A stretch of 64,000 bases of DNA from Cytobacillus depressus. GTDB lineage: Bacteria > Bacillota > Bacilli > Bacillales > Cytobacillaceae. The DNA lies in contig NZ_WBOS01000017.1 of the NCBI RefSeq assembly GCF_008923245.1, forward strand, positions 39,357 through 103,356. Direction: 5' to 3'. The notes beneath the pieces were generated by a model. The model made no database searches, was not told where the DNA came from, and saw only the letters and a list, made by a program, of their open reading frames with translations. Shown here piece after piece: positions 8,262-15,478 of the stretch. The position numbers and the translations under genes are program-made. The first letter of the stretch is position 1. Every line of letters starts with the position of its first letter.

Positions 8262-8393
8262 TTATTCTGCTTTATTTAAGCGTTTTTCCTCTAAACGTGC
8301 TTCGATTTTCTCCATAGCAGCTTCATCTTTTAAAATTTGGTGCTTATTTTCTAAAACAAGATCGGCGAATGAGCGTCTTCTAGGTTTTCTCAT
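8262..8393 (-). CDS. FbpB-like Fur-regulated basic protein
   Basis: The 43-residue, very basic peptide starts MRKPRRRSFADLVLENKHQIL and ends EKIEARLEEKRLNKAE. This matches the FbpB family; in B. subtilis FbpB helps the FsrA small RNA in the iron-sparing response. The start at 8393 has GAAGGTGAG upstream. A CodY-like motif lies about 70 bases upstream. No strong Fur box was found, although AT-rich palindromic sequence is present. Confidence 0.75.
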   Translation of the reverse strand: MRKPRRRSFADLVLENKHQILKDEAAMEKIEARLEEKRLNKAE

Positions 8394-8460
8394 TTTTGTC
8401 TCACCTTCCTTTAATACTATATTATCCGTTATTATGGTCAAAAAACGTTATAATTATTAC

Positions 8461-8475
8461 AAATTTCCGAAAATT
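8461..8475. promoter_or_regulatory. CodY-box-like motif upstream of the fbpB-like gene
   Basis: AAATTTCCGAAAATT differs at 2 of 15 positions from the CodY consensus AATTTTCWGAAAATT. It sits between the yneN terminator and the start of the fbpB-like gene. Single motifs of this kind also occur by chance in AT-rich DNA. Confidence 0.4.
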
Positions 8476-8490
8476 TTTGATAAGAAAAAA

Positions 8491-8509
8491 CATCAGTTCT
8501 TAACTGATG
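8491..8509 (-). terminator. Terminator of the yneN transcript
   Basis: CATCAGTT pairs with AACTGATG, followed on the minus strand by TTTTTTCTTA. It lies directly after the thioredoxin-like gene. Confidence 0.8.
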
Positions 8510-8520
8510 CTTAAAAAACT

Positions 8521-9027
8521 TTATTTTGAATATTCCCTCATCATTTCTATCGTCATCGCACCTAAATGCTTATGGGCAATCATCCCTTTTTCATTAATGA
8601 AAAATGTCGTTGGGATTGTTAAGATTTTGTAAGTTTTATTTACTTCATCCTTTTCATCCAAAAGGATTGGGAAATGAATATTCATTTGCTTTGCAAAACC
8701 TGCCACATCATACTCAGGATCAATATTAACTGCCAGTATTACGATTTTATCACCGGATTCTTCGTTAAACTTTTGCATAGCTGGCATTTCCGCTTTACAT
8801 GGAGGACACCAAGTTGCCCAGAAATTCAACATGACCTTTTTTCCTCGAAAATCAGAAAGCTTAACTGTCTTTCCTTCTAATGTTTTTAATTCAAAATCTG
8901 GTGCTGTTAATCCGACGTTTAGCCCTGTCAGATGATCACTTTTGGGTTCATCTTTTTCCATTGCTTGTACAACCGCTACCCCCATTACTCCAAATAGAAT
9001 ACATGCTGCAAAAATTTTTTTTATCAT
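8521..9027 (-). CDS. yneN: Membrane-anchored thiol-disulfide oxidoreductase (YneN/ResA type)
   Basis: The product has 168 residues with one N-terminal membrane segment, then a TlpA/ResA-type thioredoxin domain facing outside. The active site WATWCPPCKAEMP is complete and the cis-proline segment IPTTFFIN is present. ResA-like proteins reduce apocytochrome or spore-coat disulfides; the client here is unknown. Two starts compete: the ATG at 9027 (used) and an in-frame TTG at 9033 that is closer to the AAAGGTG ribosome site. The location next to aconitase matches B. subtilis yneN. Confidence 0.87.
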   Translation of the reverse strand: MIKKIFAACILFGVMGVAVVQAMEKDEPKSDHLTGLNVGLTAPDFELKTLEGKTVKLSDFRGKKVMLNFWATWCPPCKAEMPAMQKFNEESGDKIVILAVNIDPEYDVAGFAKQMNIHFPILLDEKDEVNKTYKILTIPTTFFINEKGMIAHKHLGAMTIEMMREYSK

Positions 9028-9054
9028 TCGCAAGTCAACACCTTTAATGTCTAT

Positions 9055-9486
9055 TTACTCGTATTGTAACCTAATAAATAGAAAAAATAAGGTTCGCAAC
9101 GTCCATAAAGCAATGAAAAATGTGACAATTCCGTAAACAATAACCGTCATCCAGCTTTTGATAGCCCAGTTTCCTTTGTAGCATTTAAAGGAAATATAAA
9201 TGATAGCAATGAATAGACCAAGTAAAATCCCCTTTATGCCCCCCGACATATAGAGAACAGATAACGGCTGATCAAAGAGAATCGACGGCCGAAATAAAAC
9301 AGTGCTGAATTTAAAGATAAGAAATCCAAAAATGACTGCATTTAGTATCGTATTAAAAAAATATTCTTGAAAAGTCCGATCCGATTTTGTTTTACTTTTC
9401 ATAAAAAAATATGAAAATAATCCTGCCATTAATAACAAGATCCATTCATATTTAATTAAAAATGGCCCAACCATCCAAGCACCCAT
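9055..9486 (-). CDS. Hypothetical integral membrane protein
   Basis: The 143-residue protein has four predicted membrane spans (about residues 8-26, 44-64, 80-100 and 115-137) and a short basic loop after span 1. I do not recognise the family. It lies between aconitase and yneN, 27 bases upstream of yneN on the same strand, so it may work with that thiol oxidoreductase, for example as a membrane partner. That link is inference from position only. Confidence 0.75.
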   Translation of the reverse strand: MGAWMVGPFLIKYEWILLLMAGLFSYFFMKSKTKSDRTFQEYFFNTILNAVIFGFLIFKFSTVLFRPSILFDQPLSVLYMSGGIKGILLGLFIAIIYISFKCYKGNWAIKSWMTVIVYGIVTFFIALWTLRTLFFLFIRLQYE

Positions 9487-9570
9487 GGCTTCTCCTCCAA
9501 TTAGAACTTCTTACTATAACATACAAAAGACTAGAGATATTGTAAAAATAAGTGCTTATGAAAAAGCAAA

Positions 9571-9606
9571 AAAGCGTGTACTCTCAAATTTGAAAATACA
9601 CGCTTT
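9571..9606 (-). terminator. Terminator of the aconitase gene
   Basis: AAAGCGTGTA pairs perfectly with TACACGCTTT. A-rich sequence at the far end of the stem gives a T-run on the minus strand. It lies 12 bases after the aconitase stop codon. Confidence 0.88.
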
Positions 9607-9617
9607 TTATTATGGAA

Positions 9618-12326
9618 TTAGTTTGCTAATTTTTCACGAAGAACCATTTGCAGGATGCCGCCGTGACGGTAGTAATCGATTTCTACTTCTGAATCGAAGC
9701 GAACAAGGACTTCAAATTCCTTCTTGTTGCCTTCTTCATCTGTAGCAGTCACTTTCACTAAGTCACGAGGTCTTACATTTTCATCGACTTGTACATCAAT
9801 TGTCTCTTTACCTGTTAAGCCAAGCGTTTCAGCACTGTCACCGTCTTTGAACTGAAGTGGAAGTACACCCATTAATACAAGGTTTGAACGGTGAATACGC
9901 TCATAGCTTTCAGCGATAACAGTTTTAATTCCTAATAGATTTGTTCCCTTTGCTGCCCAGTCACGTGAAGAGCCCATTCCGTAGTCATTACCTGCAAGGA
10001 CAACAAGACCTGTGCCATCCTCTTTATACTTCATGCAAGCATCAAAAATAGACATGACTTCGCCAGTCGGCCAGTACGTTGTTAAGCCCCCTTCTGTGCC
10101 AGGAGCAATTTGGTTGCGAATACGGATATTCGCAAATGTACCACGCATCATCACTTCATGGTTTCCACGGCGTGAACCGTAAGAGTTAAAGTCACGAACC
10201 TCTACTCCATGCTCAATCAAATATTTTCCAGCAGGTGTATTTTTACCGATAGCACCAGCAGGAGAAATATGGTCAGTCGTTACTGAATCGCCAAACTTAC
10301 CAACAACACGTAAGCTATTTAACGGTTTAACTTCGTCTGGATCTGGTTTTAATCCTTCGAAGAATGGCGGATTTTGGATATATGTTGATGTTTCGTCAAA
10401 CGTATAAAGCGGCTCACTGCTCGTTTGAATTTTATTCCATAGAGCATTATCTCCGAACACATTCTCATATTCTTTGCGGAATAATTCTGGAGTAACCGTT
10501 TGTTTCACAACTTCATTCACTTCTGCAGTTGTCGGCCAAATATCTTTAAAGAATACGTCATTTCCGTTTTTGTCTTTGCCAATTGCTTCTTTTTGAAGAT
10601 CGATATCCACTGTTCCAGCAAGTGCATAAGCGACAACTAATGGCGGTGAAGCTAAGTAGTTCGCTTTTACAAGCGGATGGATACGTCCTTCAAAGTTACG
10701 GTTTCCAGAAAGGACAGATGTAACAAGAAGATCGTTCTCAGCAATAGCTTTTTCGATTTCATCTTTTAACGGTCCTGAGTTACCGATACATGTTGTACAG
10801 CCATAACCAACAATGTTAAAGCCTAATTGATCTAAGTAAGGCTGAAGGCCAGAATCACGAAGATAACCTGTTACTACTTTTGAACCTGGTGCTAATGAAG
10901 TTTTCACAAACTTTGGAACTTCCATGCCAAGCTCAACTGCTTTTTTCGCTACTAGACCTGCACCAACTAACACATATGGGTTAGAAGTGTTTGTACAGCT
11001 AGTAATAGCAGCAATGGCAACAGCACCTGTTTTCATTTCTGTCGTATCGCCATTATTGAATGTAACTGTTACTTCTTTATCGATTTCTTTCCCATCTAAT
11101 CCAAAGCCTTGATTTCCTTGTGGAGCTGTCAATGCTTTATTGAATTCCATCTTCATTGCTGAAAGAGGAATTAAATCTTGCGGACGCTTAGGACCAGAAA
11201 GGTTAGCTTCGATATCAGATAGATTAATTTCAACAACATTTGTGTAAACTGGCTCTAAAGATGGATCGAAGAACAAGCCATTTTCTTTAGAATATGTTTC
11301 AACTAATTGAATTTGCTCTTCAGAACGGCCAGTTAAACGCATATATTCAAGTGATTCTTCATCAACTGGGAAGAATCCGCAAGTTGCCCCATATTCTGGT
11401 GCCATATTTGCAATTGTTGCACGGTCAGCAAGTGGTAGAGCTGTTATACCAGGACCGAAGAATTCAACAAATTTCCCAACAACGCCATGAGCGCGAAGCA
11501 CTTGTGTAACTTTTAGAGCTAAGTCAGTAGCCGTTGCGCCGTCTGGAAGTTCACCAGTCAGTTTTACCCCTACAACTTCCGGAACTGGGAAGTATGAAGG
11601 CTGTCCAAGCATTCCTGCTTCAGCTTCAATTCCACCAACACCCCAGCCAAGAACACCGATTCCGTTGATCATCGTAGTATGGGAGTCTGTCCCTACTAAA
11701 GTGTCTGGGAATGCTTCAAATTCACCATCTTCATTCTCAATCGCGTAAACAACACTTGCAAGATATTCTAAGTTCACTTGGTGAACAATACCTGTTGCAG
11801 GCGGTACAGCACGATAGTTATCAAACGCTTTTTGTGCCCAGCTTAAGAACTGATAGCGTTCTGCATTTCGTTCGAATTCAAGCTTCATGTTCGCTTCGAG
11901 TGCTTCAGGTGAACCGAATTGGTCAACTTGAACAGAGTGGTCAATAACAAGATCTACCGGCTTAAGCGGATTAATTTTATCAGGATCTCCACCCATATCT
12001 GCCATTGCTTTACGCAGGGAAGCTAAGTCCACAACTGCTGGAACCCCTGTAAAGTCTTGCAGAATAACACGTGAAGGTTTAAATGGCACGTCTACTTCTT
12101 TAACTTCATCTGTGCCCCATTTTGCTAAGTTTTCAACATGCTCTTTTGTAATCACTCGACCGTCATGTTGACGAAGAACAGACTCTAATAATACCTTGAT
12201 TGAATAAGGTAATTTAGATACATTGCCGACGCCAGCCTTTTCTAATGCGTCTAATTGATAGTAATGATAGCGCTTCCCGTTTAGCTCAAATGATTTACGA
12301 GCATTAAATACATCATGTTTTACCAT
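9618..12326 (-). CDS. acnA: Aconitate hydratase (AcnA/CitB type)
   Basis: The product has 902 residues, the usual length of the AcnA/IRP1-type enzyme, which interconverts citrate and isocitrate in the TCA cycle. The three [4Fe-4S] cysteines are in ITSCTNTSNP and GCTTCIGNSGPL. The C-terminal swivel domain carries GSSRDWAAKG, which binds substrate. In B. subtilis the homologue also binds iron-responsive RNA when it loses its cluster. The ATG at 12326 follows GGGGGATG at about 8 bases; an in-frame upstream codon at 12347 precedes that site and is not used. A CcpC-type operator lies upstream. Confidence 0.97.
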   Translation of the reverse strand: MVKHDVFNARKSFELNGKRYHYYQLDALEKAGVGNVSKLPYSIKVLLESVLRQHDGRVITKEHVENLAKWGTDEVKEVDVPFKPSRVILQDFTGVPAVVDLASLRKAMADMGGDPDKINPLKPVDLVIDHSVQVDQFGSPEALEANMKLEFERNAERYQFLSWAQKAFDNYRAVPPATGIVHQVNLEYLASVVYAIENEDGEFEAFPDTLVGTDSHTTMINGIGVLGWGVGGIEAEAGMLGQPSYFPVPEVVGVKLTGELPDGATATDLALKVTQVLRAHGVVGKFVEFFGPGITALPLADRATIANMAPEYGATCGFFPVDEESLEYMRLTGRSEEQIQLVETYSKENGLFFDPSLEPVYTNVVEINLSDIEANLSGPKRPQDLIPLSAMKMEFNKALTAPQGNQGFGLDGKEIDKEVTVTFNNGDTTEMKTGAVAIAAITSCTNTSNPYVLVGAGLVAKKAVELGMEVPKFVKTSLAPGSKVVTGYLRDSGLQPYLDQLGFNIVGYGCTTCIGNSGPLKDEIEKAIAENDLLVTSVLSGNRNFEGRIHPLVKANYLASPPLVVAYALAGTVDIDLQKEAIGKDKNGNDVFFKDIWPTTAEVNEVVKQTVTPELFRKEYENVFGDNALWNKIQTSSEPLYTFDETSTYIQNPPFFEGLKPDPDEVKPLNSLRVVGKFGDSVTTDHISPAGAIGKNTPAGKYLIEHGVEVRDFNSYGSRRGNHEVMMRGTFANIRIRNQIAPGTEGGLTTYWPTGEVMSIFDACMKYKEDGTGLVVLAGNDYGMGSSRDWAAKGTNLLGIKTVIAESYERIHRSNLVLMGVLPLQFKDGDSAETLGLTGKETIDVQVDENVRPRDLVKVTATDEEGNKKEFEVLVRFDSEVEIDYYRHGGILQMVLREKLAN

Positions 12327-12471
12327 GGGTTCATCCCCCTTTTGCAAATTAAAAATTTAATAGTATAGGTAATTGTCGAAAAGATGGCATTTCTGTCCAT
12401 CTTACTCCCCTCACGAATAATATTAATACAATATGCAATATAAGTAAATATCAAGAAAGTTATTGTTTTTG

Positions 12472-12486
12472 ATAAGTTATACTTAT
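12472..12486 (-). promoter_or_regulatory. CcpC-type operator upstream of aconitase
   Basis: ATAAGTTATACTTAT fits exactly the ATAA-N7-TTAT dyad that CcpC binds in front of citB and citZ in B. subtilis. A half site (ATAAG at 12440-12444) lies closer to the gene, as in the B. subtilis citB promoter. A possible -35 box TTGATA at 12454-12449 lies between them. Citrate-responsive control of aconitase follows by analogy. Confidence 0.6.
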
Positions 12487-12669
12487 ATTAATGGAAAAGA
12501 TCTTGCGATAGCTTCATTTTTTCGGAAAATAATTACGCATACACTCTTTATCGTTTACCTTGCTTATTATATTACGAAATTTATTAATTGAAAATTTTGT
12601 ATGAAAACGTTTGGAAAGTAACATATTTTGAGATTTCTCTACAAATGATAGTAAGCGGAGGTGAGTGAA

Positions 12670-12819
12670 GTGGCGAAAAGAAAATCAAATCACATTATCC
12701 CAGGAATGAACGCAGCAAAGGGACAAGGCATGGGTGCAGGCTATAACGAGGAGTTCGCGAACGAACCATTATCTGAAGCGCAAAAACAAAATAATAAGAA
12801 GCGGAAGAAAAATCAATAA
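12670..12819 (+). CDS. sspO: Small acid-soluble spore protein O
   Basis: The 49-residue protein starts (V)AKRKSNHIIPGMNAAKGQG and has GYNEEFANEPLSEAQKQNNKK, which matches SspO (CotK). The GTG start at 12670 follows GGAGGTGA by 5 bases. It is divergent from aconitase, as in B. subtilis. SspO is a minor forespore protein made under sigma-G. Confidence 0.92.
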   Translation: MAKRKSNHIIPGMNAAKGQGMGAGYNEEFANEPLSEAQKQNNKKRKKNQ

Positions 12820-12822
12820 CTA

Positions 12823-12850
12823 AAGGAAGCGAATTAAGTTTCGCTTCCTT
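12823..12850. terminator. Terminator between convergent sspO and the 12859 gene
   Basis: AAGGAAGCGAA pairs perfectly with TTCGCTTCCTT around a 6-base loop. It lies between two convergent genes and can serve both. Confidence 0.88.
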
Positions 12851-12858
12851 CGTAGTTT

Positions 12859-13119
12859 CTACTGATATTGGTTTACTTCTACAACCATTTTACTTAAGTC
12901 TTTTTGGAATTTTTCCAATTGTGTTCTTTGGGTTTCAGATGCAACTTCAAGTGCATTTTCAATTGATTCATATGCCTCATTTACTTCTTGCTTTAGATGT
13001 TTTAGCTGATGCCCGTAATTAGCTGAGTCCTTGACGATTTCATAATAAAGCTCTTGTGCATCCTCCATCCCCTGTTGGGCAGCCTGAAATGCTTGTTGTT
13101 TATTCTTATTATACGGCAT
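12859..13119 (-). CDS. Small helical protein of unknown function
   Basis: The 86-residue protein has no cysteine and is rich in Gln, Glu and Lys. Heptad-like hydrophobic spacing (LKHLKQEVNEAYESIENALEV and LEKFQKDLSKMVVEV) suggests a two-helix coiled coil. The start at 13119 has AAGGAGTGA upstream. It lies between sspO and sspP on the opposite strand. I do not recognise the family; a spore-associated role is only suggested by position. Confidence 0.75.
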   Translation of the reverse strand: MPYNKNKQQAFQAAQQGMEDAQELYYEIVKDSANYGHQLKHLKQEVNEAYESIENALEVASETQRTQLEKFQKDLSKMVVEVNQYQ

Positions 13120-13159
13120 CCCCTGTTCACTCCTTTAAGAAAATGTATATAAATCAAAT

Positions 13160-13333
13160 TCGCCTTAGCGTATTTACGCTCAGATTTACCTGAGCGGCTC
13201 GATAATTTCCTTGAAAAATCGAAAGGCTCGCCGGAGGCTTAACTTTATTCAGCTGGGCTTGAACCCGTTCTGAATAGATACTCAACTTACTTCCTACAAA
13301 GGTGAAGTATTCTGCTGAATAAAGTTAAATTGT
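13160..13333. repeat. Structured intergenic element with nested inverted repeats
   Basis: The stretch between the 12859 gene and sspP holds several hairpins: CGCTCAG-atttac-CTGAGCG, TCGAT-N14-ATCGA, and a long-range pair TTAACTTTATTCAGC with GCTGAATAAAGTTAA enclosing about 60 bases. GC content is higher than the flanks. No ORF fits. It looks like a mobile palindromic repeat or a structured RNA; only one copy is in this window. Confidence 0.6.
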
Positions 13334-13405
13334 GCAGTCTTTCAAAAAATATTCTGTATAAATTTATCTCATCCTTCCATGCTATTTGTAGGAGGGATGA
13401 AAGCA

Positions 13406-13546
13406 ATGAACAAAAATGACAGTAAAGATATGAGAAGAAATGCTCCAAAAGTTAATTCTGGACAGCCTGAACCGTTAAGTGGCTCAAAAAAGGTAAAAAA
13501 CCGCAACCATACACGGCAGAAACATAATTCAAGCCACGATATGTAA
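13406..13546 (+). CDS. sspP: Small acid-soluble spore protein P
   Basis: The 46-residue protein (MNKNDSKDMRRNAPKVN, then GQPEPLSGSKKVKNRNHTRQ) matches SspP. The ATG at 13406 is used because GGAGGG at 13391 is then 9 bases away; an ATG at 13397 is too close. In B. subtilis sspP follows sspO directly in one operon; here a minus-strand gene and a structured element separate them. Confidence 0.9.
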   Translation: MNKNDSKDMRRNAPKVNSGQPEPLSGSKKVKNRNHTRQKHNSSHDM

Positions 13547-13550
13547 AAAA

Positions 13551-13589
13551 ATCAAAGCGTTCCCCATGTATATTGGGAAACGCTTTGAT
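13551..13589. terminator. Terminator between convergent sspP and selA
   Basis: ATCAAAGCGTTCCC pairs with GGGAAACGCTTTGAT (one bulge) 5 bases after sspP and 10 bases after selA, with A/T runs on both sides. Confidence 0.85.
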
Positions 13590-13598
13590 CAAGATGCT

Positions 13599-15026
13599 TC
13601 AAAAAGCTTGAAATGCCTCTAAAATATATAATTCCTCTTCTAAACTAACCGTTCTTAAATCTATTAATACCTCATCTCTCTGAATTCTTACAATAATTGC
13701 TGGTGAAAATTCTGTTCGTAATTTCTTCGCGACCTGTTCTGCTGTCCATTGATTATGCTTAATGACAGCTACAACAGAAGGAAGCTCAACTTCTGGCATC
13801 GTCCCCCCGCCTATTTGACCGAAGCTTTCCTTTATTGCCATAGTGAATTGTGAAGTAATGTCCCGCAGTTTTTCAATAAAAGCTTCAGTTCTTTCCATTA
13901 AAGCTTCTTTTGAAAGTAATATATCTCTGATAACAGGGATATTCTTTATGCCATTTTCTCCTTTTAAATAATCAATCAATGTCCCCTCAAGTGCTGCAAG
14001 AGTCATCTTATCCACTCTTAACACACGGGCAAGCTGATGTTCTTTTAAAAGCTGAATAAGCTCTTTTTTACCGGCGATAATGCCAGCTTGTGGACCGCCT
14101 AAAAGCTTGTCCCCGCTGAATGAAACAATATCCGCTCCCTGTTTCAATACTTCCTTCACAATCGGTTCTTCACCTATTCCATAACTGCTAAAATCATAAA
14201 GGGCCCCGCTGCCTAGATCTTCGTAGAATATAAGGCCTTTCGCTTTCGCTAAACCGGCTAATTCCTTTGTTGCTACTGATTGCGTAAAACCAATGATTTT
14301 AAAATTGCTCGTATGTACCTTTAAAATCATCGCAGACTGTTCGGTAATTGCCTTTTCATAGTCAACTAAATGTGTCTTATTCGTTGTGCCAACTTCAACT
14401 AAACAAGCCCCGCTTTCCTCCATAATCGAAGAGACTCTAAACGATCCGCCAATTTCGACAAGCTGGCCTCTTGATACAATCACTTCTCTATTTTCAGCAA
14501 ATGCCTTTAAGATTAAATAGACCGCTGCCGCATTATTATTTACAACCATTGCCGCTTCAGCACCAGTCAGCTCTTTAATGAGCTCTTCTACATGTCGATG
14601 CCTTGACCCGCGCTCGCCTTCTTCTATATTGTATTCCAAATTCGAATAATGAAGTGCAATCTCATTCATATGCCTCACCGCATTTTCACTTAAACGAGCC
14701 CGGCCTAAATTTGTATGAAGAATCGTTCCAGTCGCATTAATAATTCGCTTCATTGTAGGACGATATTTTTTGGCGATCAGTTCTTGTAACCTTGTAAAAA
14801 GTAATTCCAAAAATGCATTTGTTCCAGGTTCTGGTCCATCCCATTTTTCAGTAAGTATCTCTTCCCGAGCTTCCGCAAGCACTGTTTTCAGTTCGCCCGT
14901 CATATGTATAAAATGAATCCCGTTATTTTCCGCCAAAAGGATAAAACGTTCGTCCCTTTGCAGTTCATGGACGGCGGGGATATTTTTGAGCCATTCTTTC
15001 ACCGATTTCCCTCCAATCTTGGTCAC
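13599..15026 (-). CDS. selA: Selenocysteine synthase SelA (L-seryl-tRNA(Sec) selenium transferase)
   Basis: The product has 475 residues, full length for SelA. This PLP enzyme converts seryl-tRNA(Sec) to selenocysteyl-tRNA(Sec) using selenophosphate from SelD. The N-terminal tRNA-binding region (IPAVHELQ...) is followed by INATGTILHTNLGRA and the PLP-lysine motif SFSGDKLLGGPQAG; the C-terminus has VRIQRDEVLIDLRTV. It lies downstream of the SelW-like gene and divergent from selD, with a hairpin terminator at 15061-15081 in between. No selB follows; after selA come a terminator and spore genes. Presence of SelA is direct evidence that this organism inserts selenocysteine. Confidence 0.97.
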   Translation of the reverse strand: MTKIGGKSVKEWLKNIPAVHELQRDERFILLAENNGIHFIHMTGELKTVLAEAREEILTEKWDGPEPGTNAFLELLFTRLQELIAKKYRPTMKRIINATGTILHTNLGRARLSENAVRHMNEIALHYSNLEYNIEEGERGSRHRHVEELIKELTGAEAAMVVNNNAAAVYLILKAFAENREVIVSRGQLVEIGGSFRVSSIMEESGACLVEVGTTNKTHLVDYEKAITEQSAMILKVHTSNFKIIGFTQSVATKELAGLAKAKGLIFYEDLGSGALYDFSSYGIGEEPIVKEVLKQGADIVSFSGDKLLGGPQAGIIAGKKELIQLLKEHQLARVLRVDKMTLAALEGTLIDYLKGENGIKNIPVIRDILLSKEALMERTEAFIEKLRDITSQFTMAIKESFGQIGGGTMPEVELPSVVAVIKHNQWTAEQVAKKLRTEFSPAIIVRIQRDEVLIDLRTVSLEEELYILEAFQAF

Positions 15027-15060
15027 ATTATATCATTTAAAAAATGCAAAATTAAATAAA

Positions 15061-15081
15061 CCTTCCTCATATAGAAGAAGG
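15061..15081 (-). terminator. Intrinsic terminator or attenuator between the SelW-like gene and selA
   Basis: On the minus strand CCTTCTTC-tatat-GAGGAAGG (8 bp with one T·G pair) is followed by TTTATTTAATTTT. It begins 2 bases after the SelW-like stop codon and lies 35 bases before selA. It may set the expression ratio of the two genes. Confidence 0.65.
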
Positions 15082-15082
15082 C

Positions 15083-15331
15083 TTAAGCTGAAGGTTCTTC
15101 CTGAATCATTTCAATAATTTGCCCGGATTTCGGGAATAATCCTGTTTCGTCTTTTGAATAAATTTTTTCCCCATTGACGCTCACTTCAAACACCCCGCCT
15201 TTGCTAGGGATGAGTTCCATCTTTACAATGCCATGACGGAAATGAGTAAACAGTTCTTCCGCGACACGCGCGGCTTTCGGCGCATAGTTTCACATCATGC
15301 AAAATTCGATTTTGACGTTATACTTTTTCAA
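15083..15331 (-). CDS. SelW-like (Rdx family) selenoprotein with CxxU motif
   Basis: The TTG start at 15331 follows GAGGAGGT by 6 bases. The frame runs 82 codons with one internal TGA at 15292-15290 (codon 14), giving KIEFCMM-U-NYAPKA. Rdx/SelW proteins have a CxxC or CxxU thioredoxin-like motif exactly there. The downstream part keeps the family features, with LIPSKGGVFEVSVNGEKIYSK and GLFPKSGQIIEMI at the end. A candidate SECIS stem follows the TGA. These small proteins are thought to be thiol/selenol redox factors. Cys11 is the only other thiol. The gene is just upstream of selA. With TGA read as stop only 13 residues would be made, so ordinary gene calling misses it. Confidence 0.9.
15259..15273 (-). 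promoter_or_regulatory. Candidate SECIS element in the SelW-like mRNA
   Basis: The stem CCGCG pairs perfectly with CGCGG around the loop CGUGU. The loop begins 21 nt after the TGA and has G at its second position. Both fit the bacterial SECIS rules of spacing and loop sequence. A competing GCGC/GCGC pairing nearer the TGA is possible. Confidence 0.65.
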
Positions 15332-15389
15332 CGCGCGACCTCCTCTAGTAAGGTGATTTAATTTTCACACTATATATGTTTGTCATTTT

Positions 15390-15395
15390 AGTATA
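15390..15395 (-). promoter_or_regulatory. Possible -10 box for the SelW-like gene
   Basis: TATACT on the minus strand lies about 60 bases before the TTG start in the 147-bp divergent region shared with selD. No convincing -35 box sits at the right distance, so this is only a candidate. Confidence 0.3.
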
Positions 15396-15478
15396 AACCG
15401 CTTTTTTCCGCAATAAATCAGATTGTATTTTGTGATTTTATCTTCAATTAAAGGTATACTGAATTTGGAGGTGGTATC

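Noticed and set aside
9700..9725. CTTCAAAT word resembling a tRNA-Sec anticodon loop
   Set aside because: It lies inside the aconitase coding sequence (KEFEVLVR) and lacks tRNA arms.
13140..13390. tRNA-Sec gene in the structured region near selA
   Set aside because: Neither strand shows a T-loop GGTTCRA motif, a UCA anticodon loop or the long acceptor stem; the hairpins do not form a cloverleaf.
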